From assembly GCA_005798825.1 (NCBI GenBank), contig SYIL01000019.1, positions 1-45,733 on the forward strand: DNA of 45,733 bases. The letters run 5' to 3'. This DNA comes from Bacteroidota bacterium. Lineage in GTDB: Bacteria > Bacteroidota > Bacteroidia > NS11-12g > UBA955. Positions 17,801 to 25,351 of the stretch are shown here, piece by piece. A program made the translations under genes and the position numbers. How positions within the stretch are numbered: the first letter of the stretch is position 1; the number at the start of each line of letters is the position of its first letter. Under the pieces are notes generated by a model that saw nothing but the letters and a program-made list of their open reading frames with translations, was not told where the DNA came from and searched no databases.

Positions 17801-19135
17801 ATGGCAGAAAAAATTACATTGGTGGGGGGAGGATTGGCTGGCAGTTTGATGTCTATTTATCTAGCCAGAAGAGGCTATGAAGTGAGTATTCATGAGCGAA
17901 GAGAAGATATGCGTTCGGGCAGGTACCAAGGTGGAAGGAGTATTAATCTTGCGCTTTCTACAAGGGGAATTCGGGGATTGGAACGCGTCGGATTAGACAA
18001 GGAAGTTCTCGAAATAGGCATACCCATGACGGGCAGAATGATGCATGATATTGCAGGAAATCTAAAATACCAGCCCTACGGTAAACAGGGGCAGGCTATT
18101 TACAGTGTTTCGCGCAGTGCATTGAATATTAAATTGCTCAAGTTGGCCGATCAATATCCCTCTATTCAGATGTTTTTTAACCATACCTGCATTGGGGCAA
18201 ATCTTAAAACCTGCGAAACCACTTACTTGAATGCTGAAGGGCATACTGTGATAGACAAAGCAGATCTGGTCTTAGGAACGGATGGGGCTTTCAGTGCTTT
18301 GCGTGACTCCATGCAGCGCATGCCACGGTTTAATTTTTCCCAGACTTACGAGAATTATGGATACAAGGAATTGGAGATTCCGGCCGATTCAAATGGAGAT
18401 TTTCGTTTGGATAAGAATTGTTTACACATATGGCCGCGAAAGAGTTTTCTGATGATTGCCTTGCCAAATCCTGGGGGCAATTTCACGTGTACCTTGTTTA
18501 TGCCTTTTGACGCTAGTCCAGGAATAGAACAACTTAAAACACCTGCAGAAATAAATATATTTTTCAAAGAAAATTTCCCCGATGTTTTGGATAAAATGCC
18601 TTCTTTGGTAGAAGATTTTCTAAACAACCCAACCGGTATGTTAACCACCATTCGCTGTTATCCATGGGTTAGTGGTAACAATGCACTGATGGGAGACAGT
18701 GCGCATGCAGTGGTGCCTTTTTATGGTCAAGGAATGAATTGTTCTTTTGAAGATTGTATTGTTTTGGATGATTGTATTGAAGATTTTGGTGGTAATTGGA
18801 AATCGGTATTGGAGTCTTATCAAAAATTGCGTAAACCCAATGCTGATGCCATTGCAGACTTGGCTTTGCAGAATTTTGAAGAGATGCGCGATTGGGTTGG
18901 TAGCGATGCTTTTTTGCATAAAAAGAAAATAGAACACAGTCTTTCAGAAAATTACCCCAAGCTTTTTAGCAGCCAATATGAGCGGGTAACATTTAGCTCT
19001 CGTGATTATTCTGAGGCGCTGGAATTCGGTGCCAAGAACGACAAAATACTGCACCATATTATCGATAATAAATTAGAGGACAGGTTAAATGACCGAGATT
19101 TTATTGAAGCATTGCTTTCAGATATGTTAGCCTGA
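17801..19135 (+). CDS. kmo: Kynurenine 3-monooxygenase
   Basis: This FAD-dependent aromatic hydroxylase converts L-kynurenine to 3-hydroxykynurenine with NADPH and O2, in tryptophan degradation and de novo NAD synthesis. The 444-residue protein has the dinucleotide motif GGGLAG (residues 9-14), the family hallmark GRSINLALSTRG (45-56), DG near 161-162, and the FAD-binding GDSAHAVVPFYGQGMN (298-313). The two C-terminal hydrophobic anchor helices of eukaryotic KMO are absent, as expected for bacterial enzymes. No other kynurenine-pathway gene is present in the window. The spacing from the divergent deacetylase and its own -7 box indicate a single-gene transcript. Confidence 0.95.
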   Translation: MAEKITLVGGGLAGSLMSIYLARRGYEVSIHERREDMRSGRYQGGRSINLALSTRGIRGLERVGLDKEVLEIGIPMTGRMMHDIAGNLKYQPYGKQGQAIYSVSRSALNIKLLKLADQYPSIQMFFNHTCIGANLKTCETTYLNAEGHTVIDKADLVLGTDGAFSALRDSMQRMPRFNFSQTYENYGYKELEIPADSNGDFRLDKNCLHIWPRKSFLMIALPNPGGNFTCTLFMPFDASPGIEQLKTPAEINIFFKENFPDVLDKMPSLVEDFLNNPTGMLTTIRCYPWVSGNNALMGDSAHAVVPFYGQGMNCSFEDCIVLDDCIEDFGGNWKSVLESYQKLRKPNADAIADLALQNFEEMRDWVGSDAFLHKKKIEHSLSENYPKLFSSQYERVTFSSRDYSEALEFGAKNDKILHHIIDNKLEDRLNDRDFIEALLSDMLA

Positions 19136-19255
19136 GGGTTCGCAACTTGATCTGCATTCACTGTGCAGACAAAACACTTAAGTAATCAAAAACAAGCTTG
19201 AACCAAAGTCTATTTATACCAAATCTGGATTTTTTCGTATGGGCTAAAATTTAGT

Positions 19256-19498
19256 TTAGCGAGTATTATGGGTGGCTGTGTCATTCTTGCGTTGGATATT
19301 GAGTTTGCTTACGCTATCAATAAAGTCAGGATTGAATGTAGTTCTGTATTTTTTTTTGAGTGAAAACTTTTCGGTTCGATTGATGCGACCGTCACGAATG
19401 GGTTTTAAATATCTGTGATATCCAAAAATTGACAATCCTGTAAACAAGGCAAAAAATCCTATTGCAACCAGTAATTTTATTTTTTGTTGTTGAAGCAT
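19256..19498 (-). CDS. Small single-pass membrane protein, unknown
   Basis: The 80-residue product has one membrane helix (about residues 8-26, LLVAIGFFALFTGLSIFGY) and a basic, soluble C-terminal part rich in Lys, Arg and Thr. It starts 8 nt after the stop codon of the Ldh-type dehydrogenase, so it is likely the last gene of that transcript. I recognise no family. The helix-plus-basic-tail layout and tight spacing support a real gene, but not strongly. Confidence 0.55.
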   Translation of the reverse strand: MLQQQKIKLLVAIGFFALFTGLSIFGYHRYLKPIRDGRINRTEKFSLKKKYRTTFNPDFIDSVSKLNIQRKNDTATHNTR

Positions 19499-19506
19499 AA
19501 CCTGGC

Positions 19507-20595
19507 CTAGGGATTAAAAGGAATGGAATGCTGTTCGGAAATCAACTTCAGATTTTGAAACAAAGCGTTATCGATGGGAATACCCAGAGACGCTCTTATT
19601 GTATGCTCAATATGTTCGGGTTCACCCGGTATCATAATCCTCTGTACTCCCGATGCGGGAACAGAATTCTTAAAACGACGAATCCATTGATCCATGTCTT
19701 GTTTGACGGCATGGATATCTCTGAATCCATCGAGTTCCCAACAGCCAACAAAATGTCCGATTCCCAGACCGGGTTGGTCTTTTTGGGCTTGTAAAAATTG
19801 AACAAACGGGGGTACCCATGGTCCATAATTTGCGCCAGACAAAACACCAGAAAAAATATCTACCCATGCTCCTAGGCCAAATCCTTTGTGGGCGCCGTGT
19901 TCGTAATCCGATCCCAAAGGAAGAAGCATCCCACCTTGTTTTAAGATGGTTGGATCATTTGTTTCTGCACCCTTACTATCCAAAGCCCAACCCTTTGGAA
20001 TTGATTTGCCATATCGGTCGGCAATTTCCAATTTCCCGTTGGCAGCCGCTGCTGTCGCCATATCTAAGACAAAGGGCAATTCTTCGCCAGCAGGTATACA
20101 GATACAAATTGGGTTGGTACCCAACATTCTTTCTGATCCTCCGGCAGGTGCTACAAGCGGGCTGGCATTGGTCATCGCAAGACCAATCATAGCGTGTTCC
20201 AAGGCCAACATTGCATGGTATGCAGCAATGCCAAAATGATTTGAGTTGGAAATCCCCACCCATCCACTGCCTACTTCTTTTCCCATTTCTATGGCTTTTA
20301 GCATAGCAAAGGGAGCCGAAACCAATCCGATGGCTGAATCTGCATTCAACAGCCCCATCGATTGTTTGCGCTGTGTAAAAACCATTTTGGGTTTGGGATT
20401 GATTTGTCCTGACCGAATCAATCGAATATATCCTTCTAATCGGGCTAGGCCATGGCTGTCGATGCCTCTCAAGTCTGCCATTAAAAGAACATCTGCAGAT
20501 AAATGTGCATGTTCTTGAGAAAATCCTTCCTGCACAAAGATTGTTTCAACCCAGTCTTTCAGGAAATCTGCTTTTATGCGTGTAAAATCCATCAA
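19507..20595 (-). CDS. Ldh-family (malate/L-lactate dehydrogenase type) oxidoreductase
   Basis: The 362-residue protein belongs to the NAD(P)H-dependent malate/lactate/ureidoglycolate dehydrogenase family (Ldh_2), which is structurally unrelated to classical Rossmann-fold lactate dehydrogenases. Signature segments are ADLRGIDSHGLARLEGYI (catalytic His in SHG), GVVxxSNSNHFG-like WVGISNSNHFGIAAYH, GTNPICICIPAGEELPFVLDMATAAAANGKLEIA and EHGAHKGFGL. Length is normal for the family. The substrate (malate, lactate, sulfolactate or another 2-hydroxyacid) cannot be assigned. The gene lies 13 nt after the DUF2480 gene. Confidence 0.92.
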   Translation of the reverse strand: MMDFTRIKADFLKDWVETIFVQEGFSQEHAHLSADVLLMADLRGIDSHGLARLEGYIRLIRSGQINPKPKMVFTQRKQSMGLLNADSAIGLVSAPFAMLKAIEMGKEVGSGWVGISNSNHFGIAAYHAMLALEHAMIGLAMTNASPLVAPAGGSERMLGTNPICICIPAGEELPFVLDMATAAAANGKLEIADRYGKSIPKGWALDSKGAETNDPTILKQGGMLLPLGSDYEHGAHKGFGLGAWVDIFSGVLSGANYGPWVPPFVQFLQAQKDQPGLGIGHFVGCWELDGFRDIHAVKQDMDQWIRRFKNSVPASGVQRIMIPGEPEHIEHTIRASLGIPIDNALFQNLKLISEQHSIPFNP

Positions 20596-20608
20596 TTATA
20601 AATTTCGA

Positions 20609-21124
20609 CTAGTCTTTATGTTTGGATTTATATACCGGTACTGTCGAACAAGGCTCACCATACATGATACTTTTGGTAACTCCTGCCAACAATTGGGTAA
20701 TTTCTGTGTATGCGGCAGCAGAGACGGGCATGTCTCCACAACCTTTAACAACAACCCTTTCGTTGCGGAATGATTCAATGTCTACTGATGCGAGAGCGTT
20801 ATGCCAGAGAACTGCATCCAATGTATTTAAATCTCCAAATACTGTATGAAGGGCTATACCAGAGAGATTTGATACAACAATCATATATGCCCAAAAGGGT
20901 ATTATGGCATCGACACTGCAGGTTATGGCCACGGAGGTATCTTTGTACTGATTCCAGTCATGATTTTTTGCCCATTCACGAAAATCTTTTTCTTTTAATA
21001 CCTGACCCAAATACAATACGTCTTTGATATCAATGAGTTTTCGATTCGAAGAGGGGTAGTAGTCCTCTAAATTCAGTGTAATTAAACCACTGGATGCTAC
21101 TTTGTTTGTAAATACCCCGTCCAT
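20609..21124 (-). CDS. DUF2480-family protein
   Basis: The 171-residue protein matches DUF2480, a Bacteroidota family of unknown function. Recognisable segments are NKVASSGLITLNLEDYYP at the N-terminus, LKEKDFREWAKNHDWNQYKD and VAITCSVDAIIPFWAYM. No catalytic motif can be named, although two Cys residues (in AITCSVDA and VKGCGDMP) look conserved. It heads a run with the Ldh-type dehydrogenase and the small membrane protein. A -7 box lies 7 nt upstream of the ATG. Confidence 0.9.
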   Translation of the reverse strand: MDGVFTNKVASSGLITLNLEDYYPSSNRKLIDIKDVLYLGQVLKEKDFREWAKNHDWNQYKDTSVAITCSVDAIIPFWAYMIVVSNLSGIALHTVFGDLNTLDAVLWHNALASVDIESFRNERVVVKGCGDMPVSAAAYTEITQLLAGVTKSIMYGEPCSTVPVYKSKHKD

Positions 21125-21131
21125 GGTATCG

Positions 21132-21139
21132 CAAAATTA
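21132..21139 (-). promoter_or_regulatory. -7 promoter box of the DUF2480 gene
   Basis: TAATTTTG on the minus strand matches TAnnTTTG exactly and ends 7 nt upstream of the ATG at 21124. It lies in the 22-nt gap behind pyk, so the DUF2480 run can be transcribed independently of pyk. Confidence 0.42.
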
Positions 21140-21146
21140 CACCTAA

Positions 21147-22577
21147 TTAATCTACCAATGTTACCTTAATGGTATTGGTCCGCAGTTTTTTGTGCATGGG
21201 CATGCTGGCACAACTAACAATATAATCATCAATATCAATGTGATTACCGGCTTTTAAAATGCTTACGGTATCTTGCAATGTACTGTCGGTACTTATAAAG
21301 TTGTCGTAAAAATAACCGCGGATACCCCAAACCAGAGACATAATCTTAATCAACTTTGGACTTTGTGTGAAAATGAAAATATGTGCTTCTGGCCTAAAAC
21401 TTGCAACCCGATAGCCAGTGAAACCACTTTTGGTTAGGGCAACGATGGCTTTTGCTTGAAGGTGATCACTCATCCGAACTGCCGTAAAACAGATTTCATC
21501 ACTGTAAAATGAGGGAGATTCGATACTGGGTTTTATTCCTTTGTAATAGGCCCGGCGATCACTTTCAATATCGGTGATAATGTCGCTCATGATGTCAATT
21601 ACGCGCTCAGGATATCTGCCTATGGACGTTTCACCCGAGAGCATTAAGGCATCGGCACCGTCCAATACAGCATTTGCAACATCCGCAATTTCGGCCCGTG
21701 TGGGCATGCTATCTATAATCATCGATTCCATCATTTGGGTGGCAATAATGGAAGGTTTTGCGGCAGCCAAACATTTTTCAACGATTGTTTTTTGAATGAG
21801 TGGAACTTTTTGCATTGGAACTTCTACGCCTAAATCTCCCCTTGCAACCATGATTGCATCGGCAACTTGTATGATCGAATCTATATCTTGGACTGCTTCG
21901 GGTTTCTCGATTTTGGCAATAACCTTGATATCAAGACCTTTTTCAGCAATTATTTGTTTTAATTCTTCAATATCACTGGCTTTTCTTACAAAGCTCAAGG
22001 CAATCCAATCCAAATCTTGTGAGAGACCAAATTCTAAGTCGATCAGGTCTTTTTGGGTCAGGCTGGGAACAGAAAGAGTAGAAAAGGGGAGGTTAAACCC
22101 TTTGTTTGAGGTAAGAGGGCCTCCCGAAATAACCTTTGCACGCATCGTATGGTCATCTACTTTTTCTGTAAATTCGAGTTGTACCTTCCCGTCATTAATC
22201 AAAATAGGCTCACCTATTTTACAATCTTTTACCAATCGTTTGTAACTCACAAAAAGAATTTTGCTTGTACATTCTTGCTCTGTAATACTCAATAAAATAT
22301 CGTCTCCTTCGCGCAATTCAATTTCTCCATTTACTTTTCCTATGCGCAGTTTAGGACCCTGTAAATCTTGCATAATGGCAACATGAGATCCCAAACGCAC
22401 ATTGATTTTGTGTATCCTATCAATGACTATTTTGTGGTCTTCGTGGGTCCCATGAGAAAAATTGAGACGACATACATTTACCCCAGCCAAAATGATTTTT
22501 TCCAACATTTCCTCACTGCTTGTCGCTGGTCCAATCGTAGCAATTATTTTGGTTTTGTGAAATTTGCCTTCGAACAT
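21147..22577 (-). CDS. pyk: Pyruvate kinase
   Basis: Pyruvate kinase converts phosphoenolpyruvate and ADP to pyruvate and ATP, the last step of glycolysis. The 476-residue protein shows TIGPATSS near the N-terminus, NVCRLNFSHGTHEDH (substrate Arg), the active-site IAKIEKPEAVQDID (catalytic Lys), VARGDLGVEVP, and ATQMMESMI with PTRAEIADVANAVLDGADALMLSGETSIGRYP. A C-terminal allosteric-type domain is present (TKSGFTGYRVASFRPEAHIF). An in-frame start at 22625 would overlap the IPExxxVDY gene; the ATG at 22577 leaves a 20-nt gap and gives the usual N-terminus. This pairing with IPExxxVDY recurs in Bacteroidota. Confidence 0.97.
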   Translation of the reverse strand: MFEGKFHKTKIIATIGPATSSEEMLEKIILAGVNVCRLNFSHGTHEDHKIVIDRIHKINVRLGSHVAIMQDLQGPKLRIGKVNGEIELREGDDILLSITEQECTSKILFVSYKRLVKDCKIGEPILINDGKVQLEFTEKVDDHTMRAKVISGGPLTSNKGFNLPFSTLSVPSLTQKDLIDLEFGLSQDLDWIALSFVRKASDIEELKQIIAEKGLDIKVIAKIEKPEAVQDIDSIIQVADAIMVARGDLGVEVPMQKVPLIQKTIVEKCLAAAKPSIIATQMMESMIIDSMPTRAEIADVANAVLDGADALMLSGETSIGRYPERVIDIMSDIITDIESDRRAYYKGIKPSIESPSFYSDEICFTAVRMSDHLQAKAIVALTKSGFTGYRVASFRPEAHIFIFTQSPKLIKIMSLVWGIRGYFYDNFISTDSTLQDTVSILKAGNHIDIDDYIVSCASMPMHKKLRTNTIKVTLVD

Positions 22578-22597
22578 AGTATGTTGTTTTGTCGTTT

Positions 22598-23038
22598 TTA
22601 AAGGTGACTTAAAGCAGTAAGCCAAAATAGTTTACTGTGTTTGGATTTGGGAAATATATATGCGGTTTGAACTTTGGAGATCAAATGTATTTTTTTTATC
22701 CAATGATCCAATTCGACCTGTTCTTCCATATTTTTCATCAATACCCAAAAATCGGGACGTGGCTTTGGAGAGTATAAAAAGCCTTTGTTACCTTTATTTT
22801 CTATCAGCCACATTTGTCCAGAAGTTTCGACTTCATTCCAGTAGTATTCTGCATGGTTTGATTCGACATTCTTAGGCAATGATACTGAAAATAATTCGGG
22901 TTGTCGCACAAAAACTGAAGAAAAAGTGTCATCAAGACACCAAGCCATAAAATGAGCCGTGATTTGGGCATGAACAGCAATGATATCGAGGTCGATATCT
23001 GCTTTAAGTTCTGGGGATTTGAATTTTTTTAGTGGCAA
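22598..23038 (-). CDS. IPExxxVDY-family protein
   Basis: The 146-residue protein fits the IPExxxVDY family, found in Bacteroidota next to pyk and the acpP-fabF-rnc group, exactly the context here. Conserved points are the N-terminal IIAVHAQITAHFMAWCLDD, the mid segment MWLIENKGNKGFL, and the C-terminal IKKIHLISKVQTAYIFP. The start codon appears to be TTG at 23038, since no ATG precedes the conserved part in frame. It is probably co-transcribed with pyk (20-nt gap) and is divergent from acpP. The function is unknown. Confidence 0.8.
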   Translation of the reverse strand: MPLKKFKSPELKADIDLDIIAVHAQITAHFMAWCLDDTFSSVFVRQPELFSVSLPKNVESNHAEYYWNEVETSGQMWLIENKGNKGFLYSPKPRPDFWVLMKNMEEQVELDHWIKKIHLISKVQTAYIFPKSKHSKLFWLTALSHL

Positions 23039-23048
23039 AGTGCAAATA

Positions 23049-23056
23049 CAAAAATA
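23049..23056 (-). promoter_or_regulatory. -7 promoter box of the IPExxxVDY-pyk transcript
   Basis: TATTTTTG on the minus strand matches TAnnTTTG exactly, 10 nt upstream of the TTG start. It would give a very short leader. It lies back to back with the acpP promoter. Confidence 0.35.
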
Positions 23057-23065
23057 ATTTTAATG

Positions 23066-23094
23066 TTGTATCTCACAAAAAAAATGTTTCTTTG
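23066..23094 (+). promoter_or_regulatory. acpP promoter (-33 TTG and -7 TTTCTTTG)
   Basis: TTG at 23066-23068 and TTTCTTTG at 23087-23094 (one mismatch to TAnnTTTG) are separated by 18 nt, close to the Bacteroidota -33/-7 spacing. The predicted start is near 23100, giving a leader of about 24 nt for the acpP-fabF-rnc operon. Confidence 0.5.
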
Positions 23095-23123
23095 CAGCAC
23101 AATTTAAATCATAAAACAAAATC

Positions 23124-23360
23124 ATGTCAGAAATTGCAGAAAAAGTAAAGGCCATTATTGTAGACAAGCTTGGTGTCGAATCCACCGAAGTTGTTACTGA
23201 GGCTAATTTCACAACCGACCTAGGTGCCGATTCACTCGATACCGTTGAACTGATTATGGAATTTGAAAAAGAGTTCGACATCAGTATCCCAGATGATCAG
23301 GCAGAGAAAATTCAAACTGTCGGAGAAGCCATCCAATATATCGAAGAAAATAAGAAGTAA
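23124..23360 (+). CDS. acpP: Acyl carrier protein
   Basis: The 78-residue acidic helical protein carries growing acyl chains in type II fatty acid synthesis. The phosphopantetheine attachment motif is [10 protein letters not shown] with Ser37 in the DSL triad, followed by the recognition helix [31 protein letters not shown]. Length and composition are those of a standard AcpP. It is the first gene of acpP-fabF-rnc, with only 3 nt before fabF, so the operon arrangement is certain. Confidence 0.98.
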   Translation: MSEIAEKVKAIIVDKLGVESTEVVTEANFTTDLGADSLDTVELIMEFEKEFDISIPDDQAEKIQTVGEAIQYIEENKK

Positions 23361-23363
23361 ATT

Positions 23364-24620
23364 ATGCAGCTCCGTAGGGTTGTAGTTACTGGACAAGGGG
23401 CAATCACTCCCATGGGGAATGATGTTTCGTCTTATTTTCATAGCCTGCGCAATGGTGTTGGTGGTACCAATCTAATAACCCGTTTTGACACAGAAAAATT
23501 CAAGGTGAAATTTGCCTGCGAGGTAAAAAACTTTTCGGCCGACAATTTTTTTGATAGAAGAGAATCCAAACGGATGGATTTGTTCACCCAATATGCTTTG
23601 GTAGCAGCCGACGAGGCAATTCTTAGCAGTGGTTTAATCGACTGCAAAGGTTTCGATTTGGATAGAATTGGGGTTATTTGGGGCACGGGAATCGGAGGGC
23701 TAACATCTTTTTTTCAGGAATCTATTGATTTTGCGAAAGGGGATGGAACACCCCGATTTTCTCCTTTTTTTATTCCTAAAATCATAGTTGATATTGCTCC
23801 TGGTTTAATTAGTATTAAATACGGATTTCGAGGCCCCAATTTTTCGACAGTTTCGGCCTGTGCATCTTCCACAAATGCAATCATAGATGCGTTTAATTTA
23901 ATTCGTTTGGGCAAAGCAGATGTTATAGTTACGGGCGGTTCTGAAGCTGCGGTTACAGAGCCTTCCTTGGGTGGATTCGCGAATATGAAAGCATTGAGTG
24001 AAAGGAACGATGATTTCACTTCAGCATCCAGGCCATTCGATTTAGACCGAGATGGATTTGTAGTGGGAGAGGGTGGTGCTTGCCTAATATTAGAAGACCT
24101 AGAATTTGCGGTTTCTCGGGGAGCAAAGATTTATGCAGAAATCGTTGGCAGTGGGTTAACCTCCGATGCCTACCATATTACGGCCCCTCATCCAGAAGGT
24201 TTGGGTGCGTGCAAAGTGATGCAAAAAGCACTGCAGGAAGCCAACTTAATGCCTGCTGATATTGATTATATCAATGTTCATGGGACAAGTACACCCCTTG
24301 GAGATATTGCAGAGGCCAAAGCCATTGTTTCGGTTTTCGGAGAAGATGCGTATAAACTAAATATTAGCAGTACCAAGAGCATGACAGGTCATTTGTTGGG
24401 TGGGGCGGGAGCGGTTGAGGCACTTGCCTGTGTAATGGCAGTCTATGAAGATATTATTCCACCAACAATTAATCATTTTACAGATGATCCGGATTTTGAT
24501 TCAAGGCTCAATTTTACATTTAACGTCGCCCAGAAAAGGACTGTTCGCGCAGCATTGTGCAATACTTTTGGTTTTGGTGGTCATAATGCTACTTTGGTTT
24601 TCAAAAAATATGAAGCCTAA
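23364..24620 (+). CDS. fabF: Beta-ketoacyl-ACP synthase II
   Basis: FabF condenses malonyl-ACP with acyl-ACP during fatty acid elongation. The 418-residue protein has the full thiolase-fold catalytic set: nucleophile Cys166 in VSACASSTNAI, His306 in NVHGTSTPLGD, Lys338 in STKSMTGH and His343 in TGHLLGGAGAVE. The N-terminal RRVVVTGQGAITPMG is typical. It follows acpP after 3 nt and precedes rnc by 9 nt, a gene order conserved in many bacteria. Confidence 0.97.
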   Translation: MQLRRVVVTGQGAITPMGNDVSSYFHSLRNGVGGTNLITRFDTEKFKVKFACEVKNFSADNFFDRRESKRMDLFTQYALVAADEAILSSGLIDCKGFDLDRIGVIWGTGIGGLTSFFQESIDFAKGDGTPRFSPFFIPKIIVDIAPGLISIKYGFRGPNFSTVSACASSTNAIIDAFNLIRLGKADVIVTGGSEAAVTEPSLGGFANMKALSERNDDFTSASRPFDLDRDGFVVGEGGACLILEDLEFAVSRGAKIYAEIVGSGLTSDAYHITAPHPEGLGACKVMQKALQEANLMPADIDYINVHGTSTPLGDIAEAKAIVSVFGEDAYKLNISSTKSMTGHLLGGAGAVEALACVMAVYEDIIPPTINHFTDDPDFDSRLNFTFNVAQKRTVRAALCNTFGFGGHNATLVFKKYEA

Positions 24621-24629
24621 TTCTTTGTT

Positions 24630-25346
24630 TTGAGCACTGTTTTAGCTTCGTTATTTTACAGCAATAAACTTTCAAATCAGGTGTATCGACTAACGGGAGT
24701 TAGGCCAGGTAAGTTGCGTATTTATCAAGAGGCTTTGCGGCATAGTTCGATGTCTATTGCCCAGAATACCGAACAAATTGGCAATAACGAACGCCTGGAA
24801 TTCCTTGGCGACGCAATATTGGATGCGGTGATTGCCGATTTGCTTTACATGCAATTTCCCCGCAAAAACGAGGGGTTTTTGACAGAGATGCGTACCCGAA
24901 TCGTAAACCGAGAGCAGTTGTCATTTTTGGCTGCCAAATTGGGCTTGGTTGAAATAATGGAAATAAAAGCCGACTTGCGCTGCAATAAAGTTGCATTAAA
25001 AACAATTGGAGGCAATGCACTGGAAGCATTAATTGGGGCAATTTATTTGGATAAAGGATTTGCTACAGTGCGAAAATTTGTCGTTGAACGTTTGGTGGGT
25101 CATTATCTTGATATGGAAAAACTCATGTCCACTATTGTGAGCTACAAAGCCTTGATTATGAAATGGACGCAGCAAAACCATAAGAGTATTCAATTTATAG
25201 GTCAACATCTAGGTGAGAATACCAATAGTTTATTCTCTGTTTCTTTGGTCATTGATGGAGAAACATGGTTTGTGGAAGAAAATTTTAGCCGCAAAAAAGC
25301 GGAAGAACTTTGTTCTGAAAAAGCGTGTCGAAAGTTGGGTTTATAA
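24630..25346 (+). CDS. rnc: Ribonuclease III
   Basis: RNase III cleaves double-stranded RNA in rRNA and mRNA processing. The 238-residue protein has the signature NERLEFLGDAIL (residues 53-64), the second catalytic acidic region ALEALIGAIYLDKGF, and a C-terminal double-stranded RNA-binding domain from about residue 168. The start codon is TTG; the next in-frame Met is residue 41, but the region before it (LTGVRPGKLRIYQEALRHSS) is conserved in the family, so the TTG start is needed. It is the third gene of the acpP operon. The C-terminal end lies 5 nt from the end of the convergent helicase gene. Confidence 0.95.
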   Translation: MSTVLASLFYSNKLSNQVYRLTGVRPGKLRIYQEALRHSSMSIAQNTEQIGNNERLEFLGDAILDAVIADLLYMQFPRKNEGFLTEMRTRIVNREQLSFLAAKLGLVEIMEIKADLRCNKVALKTIGGNALEALIGAIYLDKGFATVRKFVVERLVGHYLDMEKLMSTIVSYKALIMKWTQQNHKSIQFIGQHLGENTNSLFSVSLVIDGETWFVEENFSRKKAEELCSEKACRKLGL

Positions 25347-25351
25347 TGGAT

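Noticed and set aside
19151-19169. Repeat TCTGCA/TGCAGA between kmo and the small membrane protein gene
   Set aside because: Six base pairs only, no U-tract, in a 120-nt convergent gap; not distinguishable from chance.
19818-20239. Plus-strand frames opposite the Ldh-type dehydrogenase
   Set aside because: Antisense to a conserved enzyme; no motif, no promoter.
21796-22245. 149-codon plus-strand frame opposite pyk
   Set aside because: Antisense shadow of a strongly conserved enzyme, with low-complexity Ser/Ile-rich sequence.
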